A stretch of DNA of 64,000 bases. It comes from Falciphora oryzae. Lineage: Eukaryota > Ascomycota > Sordariomycetes > Magnaporthales > Magnaporthaceae. Numbering within the stretch: position 1 is the stretch's first letter; each line of letters starts with the position of its first letter. Below the pieces are notes generated by a model, which searched no databases, had not been told where the DNA came from, and saw only the letters and a list, made by a program, of their open reading frames with translations. The translations under genes were made by a program, and so were the position numbers. The stretch is taken from positions 1,714,785-1,778,784 of the forward strand of contig JNVV01000004.1 of the NCBI GenBank assembly GCA_000733355.1, given 5' to 3'. Positions 30,754 through 41,827 of this stretch are shown here, one piece after another.

Positions 30754-33700
30754 CTGGGGATGGTTTCGGGGGGTAGGGGCGCTGGTGGGCGAGCGTTTGC
30801 TCTTTGGTTTGCTACCGCGAGACTTAGACGGATCATGGGAGAAAGGAGGAGGGGGATATGGCAGCGCCCAGGCGGCCGTCCGCGTTCCTTTTGAGCGGAC
30901 GATATTGGCCGCCCTGGTTGACCTTTCACCTTGCCTCCCACCTCAGCTTGCCACGGCCAGAGGATTGTTGCCAAAGCGGCAGGTATTTCCCGTCAGCCTG
31001 CTGCCCTGTTTCTCGGTGAGGCAGGCGGCAGCAAGGGTCCACAGTATATAGTGGGAATGTCTGTTATAGGTTTCTGGGTTCATCCCGATGGCGGGCCCAC
31101 ACCCGCATCTTGATTTTGGGAGCATCCTTCCAAGAAGCTCTGCGACGCTGCATGATTTCTGGGCCCACAATCGCTAGAGGGAAACCGAGTCGTGGGCGTT
31201 GGGCTACATGACGCGAGAGACAGCAGTGGGAGAGAGGGGCGGGAAGAAGGTGGATAGGAGATGCACAAAGATGGCCAGGAGGTTTGTTGTTGGTGCTGGC
31301 CGCAAACATCACAGTGATCGGCGGTGGTAGGGATGGCGGCAATTATATCAGCGACAGGGCCCCGACACCGCGCGGGTGACTGCTAAGATCAGGGTCCTCC
31401 TGCAGGGTCCACCCCCAAAAATGCGCAAATTTCCGTCTAGCGTCGGGTCGTCGTCCAACACCAGTTGTCACAGCCCGCCCGCTTTAGGGTTCTTCTCGGG
31501 GGATTAACACCCAGGCAAACGGGTGACACGACTAGTTTCCGGCTCAAACTTTTCCACGTGTCGCCCGAGTGGCCTGACCGGAGAATCGGCGATCCTGATG
31601 CTCGTCGGGAGACCCGGGTTCGGCATCCAAAACCTGCTTGTTGAAGTCGTGCCGACTCGTCTCGCCCGGCGGCTCGTGGTTGAACTGGGAACATCGTGGC
31701 CGGAAAGCAGAGATAGAACATGTGAGTGAACCCGCTTCACCCACATCGCGGGCATCAAGCGAGCGATTCACGCCGAGTCAGGACGAGACGAACTGAACGG
31801 TATCCATGGCTTGGATGAGGGCAGCATTGCTCCAAGTTACGATGCCGATTCAGTGAATACTTCGGGATACCAGCCTTGGGAGCAGTCCGATTGGGCTTAG
31901 AAAAGGCGTTGGCCGAGAAGTCCTGACGGCCGGGAGATTCTGGTCAGACGACTTCGAGAGGGTTCCACCCACCCAGGCGGAGAAAGGTTGGAGGATGAAA
32001 GATTGGCAAAGTTCAGGGGGATAGAAGACAATCGTCATTGCACATTGCCGTAGTCGAGCAAAATNNNNNNNNNNNNNNNNNNNNNNNNNNNNNNNNNNGA
32101 GATGACGACACAGGCAACGAAGACAGTTTAAATTGAGTATTTCCTTCTCATACTGGGCCCGAATGTTTGCTGAATCCAGATATTTGGCAAGCTAGTCTGT
32201 GCCCGCCTTCTCGAGGCCAGGCCTGACTGAATCATGGAGGACGAAACAATGCAAGCGTGGTTGACCAAAAAGGACATGGCGAAATGTTTTCGGAGCTGCA
32301 CATTTGCGGGCCACGCCAAGTTGGGGAATCGGTCTGCGTAAGTCGGCTGCCGACCGAGGGATGAAACCATTATTTTGGCTCCGTGATCCTATCGCACACC
32401 CAGAACGGTTTGCCAAACTGCAGTTGGTAAGCAGAGTCTTCTCCAATATGAACACCGGTAGGGTGCTATCGCCGTGGTCGAAGGAAATGTCAACCCCGGG
32501 GTGTTCGAGCAACCCAAGGGGCAGGCTGGATCGTCATCAGGCGCTTGGGGTGATGTGTGTGTTGCGAGATTAGGACACATGTGGGAGAACCTGGCGGGTG
32601 GAATCCTCGCGTGACACGACTGAGGAGGATCTTCGGCCAAGCTTGAGGATCAGTACATACGTGTGCACTGCACAACGCTGCATGTTGTATTCGGGCTTTT
32701 TGGATCTGTGGTTCTCCAAGCCGCAAACTTGGTCATGGTGGCAAACTCCATGCCAGGATATGGCGCGCCCGGCCCAGTCGAGCGCTATAGAGAAGGATGC
32801 CAAAACAGCCATCTTGCGTGCTTGCGTACCTGAGCGCAGGGCGGCCCGGCACTCTATCGTGAACAAGGGCCGAGGGAGCCTGTTTTTCTGTCGCCTTCCC
32901 ATATCTTTGATGGGCTCGTGATGGGCTACCGTACAGAGGGGATTGAGATCGAGCCCGCATGGGATGGGGCTCATCAGATATCTCTCAGCTGATAGGTTTG
33001 CCCTCGCGGAGAAAAAGGGATCGTGTCCACCTTGAGCCCACTGTTAAATGGCGAGGGGTGGTTGTGTCCTTGACAGATGTCACTGGAACCCAACGGAAAA
33101 TACCATTGTAACCCACTGGCCTTGGTGGTTGGCTAACTTGAGAGAGGGAGGCAAAGAGAAGGGGCAAAAGACAAACAATAGACGTCAAGGAAGGGGAGGA
33201 GGACACAATATCCTGACCAACGATCAGGATCTTGCATGCGGTAGACTGGTGGGTAGGCGCGCGCGTCATGATCGAGCCGTAGGAAGAGAAAGCGATAAAA
33301 AGAGCTTTCAAGGCTGGAGGCGACCAGGTTGGCAATATTGCTGCTGGGTCAGACTGGTGAGGCAAAGAGCGCATGGTGAGTGTCGCGCCGCGCCAACGTT
33401 GGGAGGCCTTGGAACACAATAAACTTGGCTGGCCTTTCAGAGTCGGAAACAAGGCTGTGATCGAAAACGGTCGGCCGTCCTCCGCAAGTTACGAGGTCGG
33501 CCTGGTGGGCGGGCAAAGCGCTATCAAACTTGGATTTTGGCTCTCACGCCAGGTTTCTGGGACGGGAAGGAGCGGGTTGCATGCAAATGACGAGAGTGGC
33601 ATTCAACATCGGCGGGGATTGACGGCATGGGATGGGAAAGATAGAGGCTTATCAGCACGTGGGTTCGCCAATCGCGCGCCTGATGCACGGACCACATCAA

Positions 33701-33815
33701 AATTGTCGACAACTCGGTTGACGGCAGTAGGCGCGGTCACGATGCGTCGCGACGGTCTTGGAAACTCCGTAAAGCCAGCCAACGTTGCAGCAAAATAGTT
33801 GGCGCAACTCCGAAA
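30754..33815. other. Gene-free 3.1-kb region with assembly gap
   Basis: Promoter side of the BTB gene on the left and of PRP19 on the right. No family recognised among the open frames. Contains 34 Ns at 32065-32098, so a small feature could be hidden or split. Confidence 0.45.
32065..32098. other. Assembly gap, 34 N
   Basis: Run of undetermined bases; true length unknown. Confidence 0.99.
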
Positions 33816-35642
33816 ATGCTGTGTGCAAGTAAGCATAAGCAGTTCCCCGAGACACGTGCATTTTTGGAAGACACATCGCTGACAATTGCGCCAAAGTCTC
33901 CGGCGAAGCTCCTCAGGAGCCCGTCGTCTCCAAGAAGTCGGGTAAGTCGCGACGCCCCCAACAGCAGGCAGCAAGCATCCCCCCGCGCCCAACGAACACG
34001 CGACCGACGGCCGACCCCCTTCCTACGGTGTGCTGCCGGGACTTCCTAACCTACAATTCTAACACGCTTTGGTCTCCGAATAGGCCAGGTATACGAGAAG
34101 CGCCTGATCTTAAAGTACATCGACGACCACGGCAAGGAGCCCGGGACGGACGAGGACTTGGACAAGGAGGACCTGCTTGATGTACGGTCCTCGCGCGTCG
34201 TGCGCCCGCGACCCGCGACCCTGACCTCGATACCAGCGCTGCTGGCCACGTTCCAGTCCGAGTGGGATTCCCTGGCGCTCGAGACATATAACCTCCAACA
34301 GCAGCTCTCGCGCACGCGCGAGGAGCTCGCCCACGCCCTGTACCAGCACGACGCCGCCGTCCGGGTCATCGCCCGCCTCACGCAGGAGCGTAACCAGGCA
34401 CGCGATGCCCTGGCCAGAGTGACCGTCTCCGCGCCCGCGCCCGCTGCCCCTAACGGCGCGGCGGACTCGGCTATGGCTATCGACGCCGAGATGCCGCAGG
34501 AGGCTTTGGATCACGTTGACGAGACAGCACAACTGTTAGTCCTTGCAACCATTCAGCTAGCGGCCTTAAGGTGCTTGGCAACTAACTGTCGTGACCAACA
34601 ACAGACTCTCAAAGTCGCGAAAAAAGCGTCCAGTGCCCCCAACCTGGGCCTCCCCCGATGATATCGTCGCGCTGGACAAGGTGGCCTCGGACCCGCTGCA
34701 GGTGTCGCAGGCCACGTCGGTCGGTGTTGGTGGTGGCTACGCTGCTGTAGGCGCCCTCTCGGGTGACCTGGCCGTCTACTCACTCGAAGGCAAGGAGGTG
34801 GAGCGGATGATACCGATCGGCGAGCCTGTCACGGACGTCATCTGGACCGGTTCCAAGGTTGTCTTGGGCACCGCCAAGGGCACCGTTAAGATTATCGACA
34901 GCGGAAGCGAGGTCGCCTCGTTTGCCGACCACGCGGGTGGCGTCACGGCCGTGGCCCTGCATCCTGGAGGCGACATTGTGGCCTCGGTCGGCGCCGACAG
35001 GGGGATCGTTCTGTATCAGCTCAGCACGCTCAAGAAGATCTTCCAGGCATACACTGATTCTCGTAAGTTGCAGCTAGTTGCCGGCGCAGCCCACTTCTCT
35101 CTTGGCTCACAGTAAGCTAATCTCGTCTTGCTCTCACTGCAGCCCTCACAACCTCCGCCTTCCACCCCGACGGTGCCCTCCTCGCCGCTGGTACCACCTC
35201 GGGGGACATCAAGCTCTTCCACACCAAGACCCTCGAGGAGGCCGCCTCCTTCTCCCTGGGCGCCCCCATTGAGGCCATCACCTTCTCCGAGAACGGCTAC
35301 TGGTTCGCCGCCGTGGCCAAGTCGCAGACCACTGTCACCGTCTTCGACCTGCGCAAGTCCGGCGACGCCGCCCGGGCCAAGACGCTCGAGGTTGGTGGCA
35401 CCGTCTCGGCTCTGGCCTGGGACTACACAGGCCGCTTCCTGGCGGCGGCCGGCCCCTCAGGCATCTCCATCCAGGGCTACAACAAGAGCTCCAAGGCGTG
35501 GACGGAGCTGCTGCGCAAGGGCGAGGCTGGCGCCGTCGCGCTGGGCTGGGGCCCCGACGCCAAGACCCTCGTGGCTGTCAAGGGCGACGGCGTTGTGGAG
35601 CTGTTTGGCCTGCCTGCTGCAGAGGCCGCGGAGGATGCGTAG
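33816..35642 (+). CDS. PRP19: Pre-mRNA-processing factor 19, U-box E3 ligase
   Basis: Scaffold of the NineTeen complex that activates the spliceosome; its U-box adds non-degradative ubiquitin. Exons 33816-33828, 33897-33941, 34084-34534, 34605-35062 and 35143-35642 give 488 aa, the usual length. The first exon is only 13 nt (MLCA plus one base). The U-box reads MLCAISGEAPQEPVVSKKSG then YEKRLILKYI; next come the tetramerising coiled coil (LATFQSEWDSLALETYNLQQQL ... LTQERNQARDAL) and a WD40 propeller (AFHPDGALLAAG, SGDIKLFHTK, LAWDYTGRFLAAAG). The first intron ends in AAG rather than CAG or TAG, but only this site preserves the conserved ISGE sequence. Nuclear. Confidence 0.95.
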
Positions 35643-36823
35643 ACGTCTGAATGCACAAAGCTGAACAAGAGAGTTACAAGCATGATATTTGGGTGTTTTA
35701 GGCGCGACTATGTTCCTCCTATGTGAGACTAGTCGCGCCAAGAAGGAAGCAGGGGATGCGTGAATGCGGCATGAGGGGAGAATTAAGAGGCTAGGGATCA
35801 AAACTAAAAAGACCACAGAGCCCTCCGGTTCCTACTCACCAGACTAAACGGGGACAACACATTCGACTACATGTATAATACGGCAAGGGGCTTATTTGAG
35901 TTGGAAAACAAATGATACCTGCAGAAACACTGGCTCCGTCCCAGAGGCCACGGTCTCGGAGGGACAGGCACCTCGGCGACTCTTTGTGTTTCCTTCTCTC
36001 TATCCGGCTAATCCCTCGACCACGACCCACCGTAGCTGCCCTCCATGTGTCGCACAGATGTGCCACTACGGCATACTGCCAAAAGTGAATTCACTGTGCT
36101 TTACTGTGCACCAACACTGCTCTTTATACCGTGCAACACCATGCCTTCGCTTTCAATCCTGCCAATTTTGTGGAGATGAGCGACCTTGTCTTCCTGTCCG
36201 GCCAAGACTCGCCCTGATGTACCAGCCATCTAGACGCTGCTAGCCCCGTCCGAGAACACTAGCGACGGTGGTAGCCGCATCACCCGGAACTAGGCTCGTC
36301 GCCCATCGGACCCGAGGATCTTGGGCGATTCCACACACAAAGGTCGCGCGGCAGAGCCCGTGCTCAGGTTTAGGCCGTCCGGGCATTTGAAGTGTAGGTG
36401 CCATTCTCTGACATGACCGCAGTCGCCCCTTTCAGGGGATCAGAAGAGGTAAATCAAAGGTCTTGTTGAAAAGCCCGATGCCTTGTCATGCATCCCATGC
36501 TCTATAAAAATGGTCCCCAAAACCTAACGGGGACGGGAAATAAACACAGATAAGGAGGGAAACTGATACTTTTCTTCTTCGTCTTGATAGTACAGTTGGG
36601 CGGGTGGCAAGGCGCCCGTAAGAAAGCCCCACCTCCCGTCGAGTCTGGGAAGGTTGGCTCTATTCCATCCGTTGTCTCCTTAAGTCTCCGCCGGTCGGCA
36701 AGACACCCACGATTGTTCCCCCGTTCGTATCCATCCTCCTCATTGTTCAGCCCACGCAAGCAGACAGACATAACGATAGCTCCCAAAACAGTAAGATTCT
36801 AGCCATTATCGTAAACCTCGTCA
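35643..36823. other. Intergenic between convergent PRP19 and NAB2
   Basis: Shared 3' regions of two convergent genes. No gene, RNA or repeat recognised. Confidence 0.5.
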
Positions 36824-38514
36824 TCAGTTTGTCGCGGCAACCGCTTCCGATGCCGCCATCTCAGAGTCCGCCGCGCCGCCCGCGCCGTTGTCGACCCCTG
36901 GCAGCACGTCCTCGACCGGCGCGTCGTCGTCGGTGAACTTCCGGTCGCTCAGGTGCGCCGCGCCGTCCGCCGTCCACACCTTGTCCTGGAATGTGCCGCG
37001 CTGGCCCTCCTCGTGCTTGAAGGGGCAGAACCGGTTCGTGCACGGGCGGAACTTGCACATGGTCTTGACGTGCGTGAACTTGCAGCCCACCACCGAGCAG
37101 TCGCCGCCGTTGCGGCATGGCGGCATGCTCGGGTGCCGGAACGTGCAGTGTGGGTTCGTGCAGTTGGGGTAGAAGCGGCAGTCCTGCTGGCTCTGGTGCG
37201 CCGAACGCGCCGCCGGCGACGGGTGCGCCCCGACGCACTTGTGGTTTTTGCAAGCCGCCCCGTAGCTGCACCAGTCCGTCACGTCCACGGTCGTCCCCGG
37301 CGATGCTGCAGGCGACTGGTGTGCAAACTTGCACTCCCTGTTGGTGCAGCTGAGATTAAACTTGCACACCGTCTCTTTGGGGTTTGGCGCTTCTCGCTTG
37401 CCCTGCCCGCCCATCTCGGCATCCTCGCCCGCCTCGGTACCCTCTGCGCCCCCGTCCTGCGCGCCATCAGCGGGCTTCTGCTCTCCGCCGTTCTGATTGT
37501 GGTGCGGGCCTTTGCGGAAGTTGGGGTTGTTACCGTTGTTCCTGTGTTGGTGTTGCACACGCTCTGAGAGCGGCCGGCCCTGGTGCTGGCGGAAGCCATT
37601 AGGGCCCTGCTGCTGTTGCTGTTGCATCATCATCTGCTGGTTCAACTGCTGCTGAAGGTGCTGCATCATCTGGTTCTGCTGCTCCAGCATGTGGAAGAGC
37701 CCCATCTGGGGGTCCTGGTTTGGCCCCGGCATCCAGGGGCCGCCGTTGTTCATGCCCGGCGGCATCCCTCCGTTCATACCCGGGGGCCCTCCGGGTGGCA
37801 TCACACCGCCCATTGCTGTAGCCATGCCATGCGCGATGCTTGCACCCCTGATGTTCATGGGACCGCCGCGCGCTTGGCGGCCGAGACCGCCCCGCGGGCC
37901 GTTCGGTGGTTGGCGCGCGTGGCTGTTGATTCTGTCGTTGCCGCGTGTCCGGTGAAGCACGTTTTCTTGTGTCCTGTCCATTGCGCGGTTGATCTGACCC
38001 ATCATTCGCCGGTCGCGGGGGTTACCCCTGTTGTTGGTGTTCCCATTCCTCATGGCCTTTGGGCCGGTAGGTCTGTAGGACAGAGAACACGGCAAGGTTA
38101 ATGTATGAATCAAGGGCGTTTCTTCGGCAAAGGGTTGACATACGCGTTTATTTCTCCGGTCGCATCTGTAGCCATGGCCATGTCTGTGTCCTGATCGCCA
38201 CCTTGTGATATCGCGGTCGCGGCATCGCCCTCGGCGCTCTGCGCGCTTTGAGTCTTCAGGAGGTCGACTTGTTGAAATAGCCACTTCGCGAAATCGAGCG
38301 CGCCCGGGTCGTCGGGCCCGAGGCCTAGGAGGTCGCCGGCGAGCTCGGTGGCGATTTCGGCCTGCGACTTGCCGTTGACCAGCATCAGGACGATGTACTC
38401 GGCCAGGGCTGCATCGTCGGCGCCGCCGGTGCCCCAGCCCACTTCGGCCAGCTTGGGCGTGATTGCGCTCGTCAGCGCATCAGCCAGCGGCGTGTTGAGC
38501 GCGACTTCAGGCAT
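36824..38514 (-). CDS. NAB2: Nuclear poly(A)-RNA-binding protein Nab2
   Basis: Binds poly(A) tails, limits their length and supports mRNA export. Exons 38514-38144 and 38072-36824 give 539 aa. N-terminal PWI-like helical domain (TSAITPKLAEVGW ... AALAEYIVLMLVNGKSQAEIATEL ... FAKWLFQQV), an Arg/Gly/Met/Gln-rich middle with a QQLNQQMMMQQQQQQ tract, and five CCCH zinc fingers: CKFNLSCTNRECKFAH, CSYGAACKNHKCVGAH, CRFYPNCTNPHCTFRH, CRNGGDCSVVGCKFTH (all C-x5-C-x4-C-x3-H) and CKFRPCTNRFCPFKH (C-x4-C-x4-C-x3-H). Yeast Nab2 has seven fingers; five is as I recall for filamentous fungi. An acidic tail follows. Confidence 0.93.
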
Positions 38515-39220
38515 CGTGGCTTCTGTCGAGAGAATGCGACTATGTTGTTTTCGCGTTTGGAGGATGACGATGGCGATCGGCGCGGCGGTTAATCGACGGG
38601 GTCAAGCAGCCAAGAGGCAGGTCGTTGTTCCTCTCGCTGCGGATGCGAAGGCTGGGCGGAATGAAGGCGATGGGCGCGCGGGAAGGGTGGCAAAGCGCGA
38701 GCCCTCTGGTGGAAACACGCAAAGAAGCGTTCAGAAGGAAAGCGAAAGCGGTGGCTTAATTGCGATTACCAAAGACGACAAAGACAGCCATCCATTGATT
38801 TGCGCGCGCGTCCTGGCTATCTCCGAATCTGGACTCGTCCTTTTCTGGAGGTTAGGTTCGGGAGGTGCAGGTGCAGTCTGGTTGGTTGTGCAGCGGCTGC
38901 ATCACAACTCAACTGTCTCGGTGGCTCAGACAGAGGTCGGTCGCAAAAAGTTGTTCCCAGGCTTTGGCCTGGACGTTGTGGCTGGGCGTTGTGGCTCTAA
39001 GGCCACCCCAGATATTTGGGGGCGGGAATCCTTTCCCGCGTCAGGAAAGTCGCGAAGTATCTTTGTGGCGCGAACACCGATCCGACCAATCAGAGCCCCC
39101 CTACAGCTTTCCCGACTTCTGCCAAAAAGTTTTCAGCCCCACCAGTACCTAGATTGACTTACCAGCCACAACCCAGCCGGGCTACTTTCAGACTATTTTT
39201 AAGCCTCACTCCCCTAGTGC
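38515..39220. other. Intergenic, NAB2 promoter
   Basis: A long plus-strand open frame (38348-39157) overlaps the NAB2 first exon antisense and shows no family; I regard it as a shadow. Nothing else seen. Confidence 0.5.
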
Positions 39221-40592
39221 TTACATAACACGCGCCCTCTTTCCCGAGCGAGACTCTCCCTCCTCCTGCGACCGCTCCCCATCTTCCTCAGCCGCCAACG
39301 CCTCTCTCCTACTGCGGCTCTTCAAGTCCAGGTACGGCGCCTCTCCCAAGGATGCAACCCTATCGCCGGCGCGGGCCTCCTCATAATCGTAGGTAGCGCA
39401 GTGCCAGGTGCTCCGGTTGTCCCAGATGGCGAGGTCGTTCTTGCGCCAGCGGAAGCGGACCTGGGCGTCGTGGTTCTGCGTCACCAGGTTGAAGAGGTAG
39501 GGGAGGAGCAGGTCCGACTCGTCGCGCGTGATGCCGTTGATGCGCTTGGTGAAGCCCCTGTTGACGTATACCGACTTCCACCCCGTCACAGCTGTTTCGC
39601 GTGTGTTATGGTAAGCGTTCATTTCCACGTCGTTTCCCAGTCTTGCCGATAATGCGAGAAGACTTACGGTTCGTCCTGATAACAGGGTGTACAGCCTTCA
39701 ATCCTCTGCCGTGGTTGAGCGGGCTGCCTCTGATGCCCTCACGCAGTGGGTTCCCTAGCCTCTCCGCCTCGTCGAGGAAGAAGGTCGCATCGTGCGTGGC
39801 GGTAAGGCCCTCGAGCATCTTGCGCATCGCTGGGCTGAGGCGGTCGTAGATCTCGTAGCCCGAGGCCCACAAGGTGTCACCGCCGGTGGCCGGCAGTGTG
39901 TGGATCTTGAGCATAGCGTAGTCCGAAGGCACAGGCTCGAACGAGATGTCGGTGTGCCAACCCGCCGACGCAAGGCGCGTCACGTCCGAGAGCTGGTGGG
40001 TGAGGCCGCCTCCCTTTTTCTGCTTCTCGGACGAGATGACGGAGATCTGGTCGCCCAGCTCCGATCCCTCCTCGGTCAGGGGGTGGACGTGCAGGCCAGA
40101 CGATTCAGGCTAGCAACTTGTCAGTCCAGGCACAAGGGGCCCTTGGGCCGCGGGTGAAGAAGTACGCACGCAGCCAGCGAGGGCTGTTAGCCTTAGCATG
40201 AAATCTTTCATCTGCGTCGGCGTAACATCTTGGTTCCGCAGGAAGACAACACCACGCTGTGAGACTGGAGAGTAGAGGTTAGTTCATACGTTCTAACCGG
40301 TGTCTGGGCCCAGCCAACATCAGGAAAAATTTACGGCATCGGCATTTTTGGGGGCTGACTGACTTGTTACGGCAAGGTCTCGGATTACCTGGTCGTCCGC
40401 CTTGAGCAGATCGACCACCTGGAGCCCCTCATACTCCCTCCCGACGACTGGTGTCAGGTCAGATTGCTTATAGCCATCTAGGGAGCCAGAGTACACAAGA
40501 GGCTTGAGGTTTCTTGTCCTGGCCTGAGCGTCGCCTCCGAAGATGTTTCCATCCGTCGGAACCTCGCTCGGGGACAAGTTGACAGATGGCAT
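39221..40592 (-). CDS. TauD/TfdA-family Fe(II)/2-oxoglutarate dioxygenase
   Basis: Non-haem iron dioxygenase, fungal sulfonate/taurine dioxygenase type (yeast Jlp1-like). Taurine-type substrates are hydroxylated and break down to sulfite and an aldehyde, with succinate and CO2 as co-products. Exons 40592-40364, 40264-40170, 40109-39668 and 39591-39221 give 378 aa. Landmarks: QRGVVFLRNQDVT, GWHTDISFEP (HxD iron ligands), TLWASGYEIYDRLS, HPVIRTNPVTGWKSVYVN, and NRSTWHCATYDYEE (distal His ligand). The last splice junction restores RTNPVTG exactly. The C-terminal tail is charged and basic. It is divergent from a Dal5-family transporter, which favours a role in uptake and use of a sulfonate (inference). 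Confidence 0.9.
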
Positions 40593-41827
40593 GACCGAAG
40601 CGCTGGGTTCACTAGGAAGATTTAATGGCGATGTGACAAGGAATTTCCCGAGGCTAACAAGCCCCAGGTGTTGTTTTGCTGTTGGCCCCTAGGAAGGATA
40701 CCTGAAATATGAGTGAAGCTATCAAGAGGGGGAAGAGCGTCGCCAAGTCATGGGTTCGATAAGGACAAGAACCAGCGTCGCAAATGTCGGCACCGGCAAA
40801 CTGCCCCTGTCACCTGCATCTGCAGCAAAGATCATGGTTCGAGTTTTCCACCAAGAAAACCCTTTGACGTACGAGCTTACAGGCTGGGGCATCCGGATAT
40901 CGGAACCCTATACTGGGACAAGAACCGGCCAGTTAGCGAGCATGCGAGAACCACGGTGCGGGCATCTGGTAGTGACCCCCGCACCGCCACTCCCGGCCTG
41001 ATACGCCGAACTCAAGGGAGGCACTGGGCTGGCGGTCAGGTGGCACTTAAGACGCCTCGACAAGCCGAGGTTCCAATAGCTGGCGGCCCACTATCGTTGT
41101 TTGACTCGGCCAGCAAAGCCTCCAGCCCAGGTTAGCTCAGCCAATGCCAATCGCGTCAGCACCTACCTCGATGAGGCAATCGGGCCAGGCGTCCCCGAAT
41201 GGCACTCCTGCCCGCACTCTTCCCCGCATCCAGCCCCAGACGCTGGCCTCGATGGCCCGCACCTGTACCCACTTGCCGTGCATGAGTATTCCGGGAGATT
41301 ACCTATGTGCTTTGTTTGGTTCGTTATTCGCTACCCGGTCCTCGGCCGAATCTCCGTGTATTGTCTACGTAGGTAGGTATACTCCAGGTGTGGTGGTCGT
41401 AGGGAGGCGGCTTAAACGATGGTCTGGCAAAGTATTCGGTATCGTTGAGCGAAGGGCCAGACATGCTTTCTGGGCAAACAGTGGAGGATTTCACTACTCT
41501 CAAGGTATTAGGTAGCAACGCATGCATTTTCAACTTTCGGATAAGTCCCGAGAAGGGCGATCCGGTTACCATTTTCGGCATCCTATCCCATTGATGGGAG
41601 CCAGCGCAACCCCCCCTGGTCGATGTCGCCATGTGCAAATTTTAGCTACAGACCTGGGGACTCCCGCGGAGCGGTAGGCAACTTGTTGTCATGTAATCAG
41701 CTGTGAGACCAGCTTTGCTGCGTTGGTTGCTATCTGACCCCGACACGAGCAACCGCGCTGCTACTCTCCAGCACTGACAACAACCGTTCGTCTACTGCCA
41801 AACTCCCCCGCGATCGAACGGTTGACC
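40593..41827. other. Divergent promoter region, 1.2 kb
   Basis: Lies between the dioxygenase and transporter genes, so may control both. By eye I found no perfect CYS3/MetR-type palindrome (ATGRYRYCAT); a TGACTC (41102-41107) resembles a Gcn4/CpcA site. Repeats of TAGGTA occur near 41368-41382. Confidence 0.4.

Noticed and set aside
38348..39157. 269-codon plus-strand open frame over the NAB2 start and promoter
   Set aside because: Overlaps the NAB2 first exon antisense and shows no recognisable domain.
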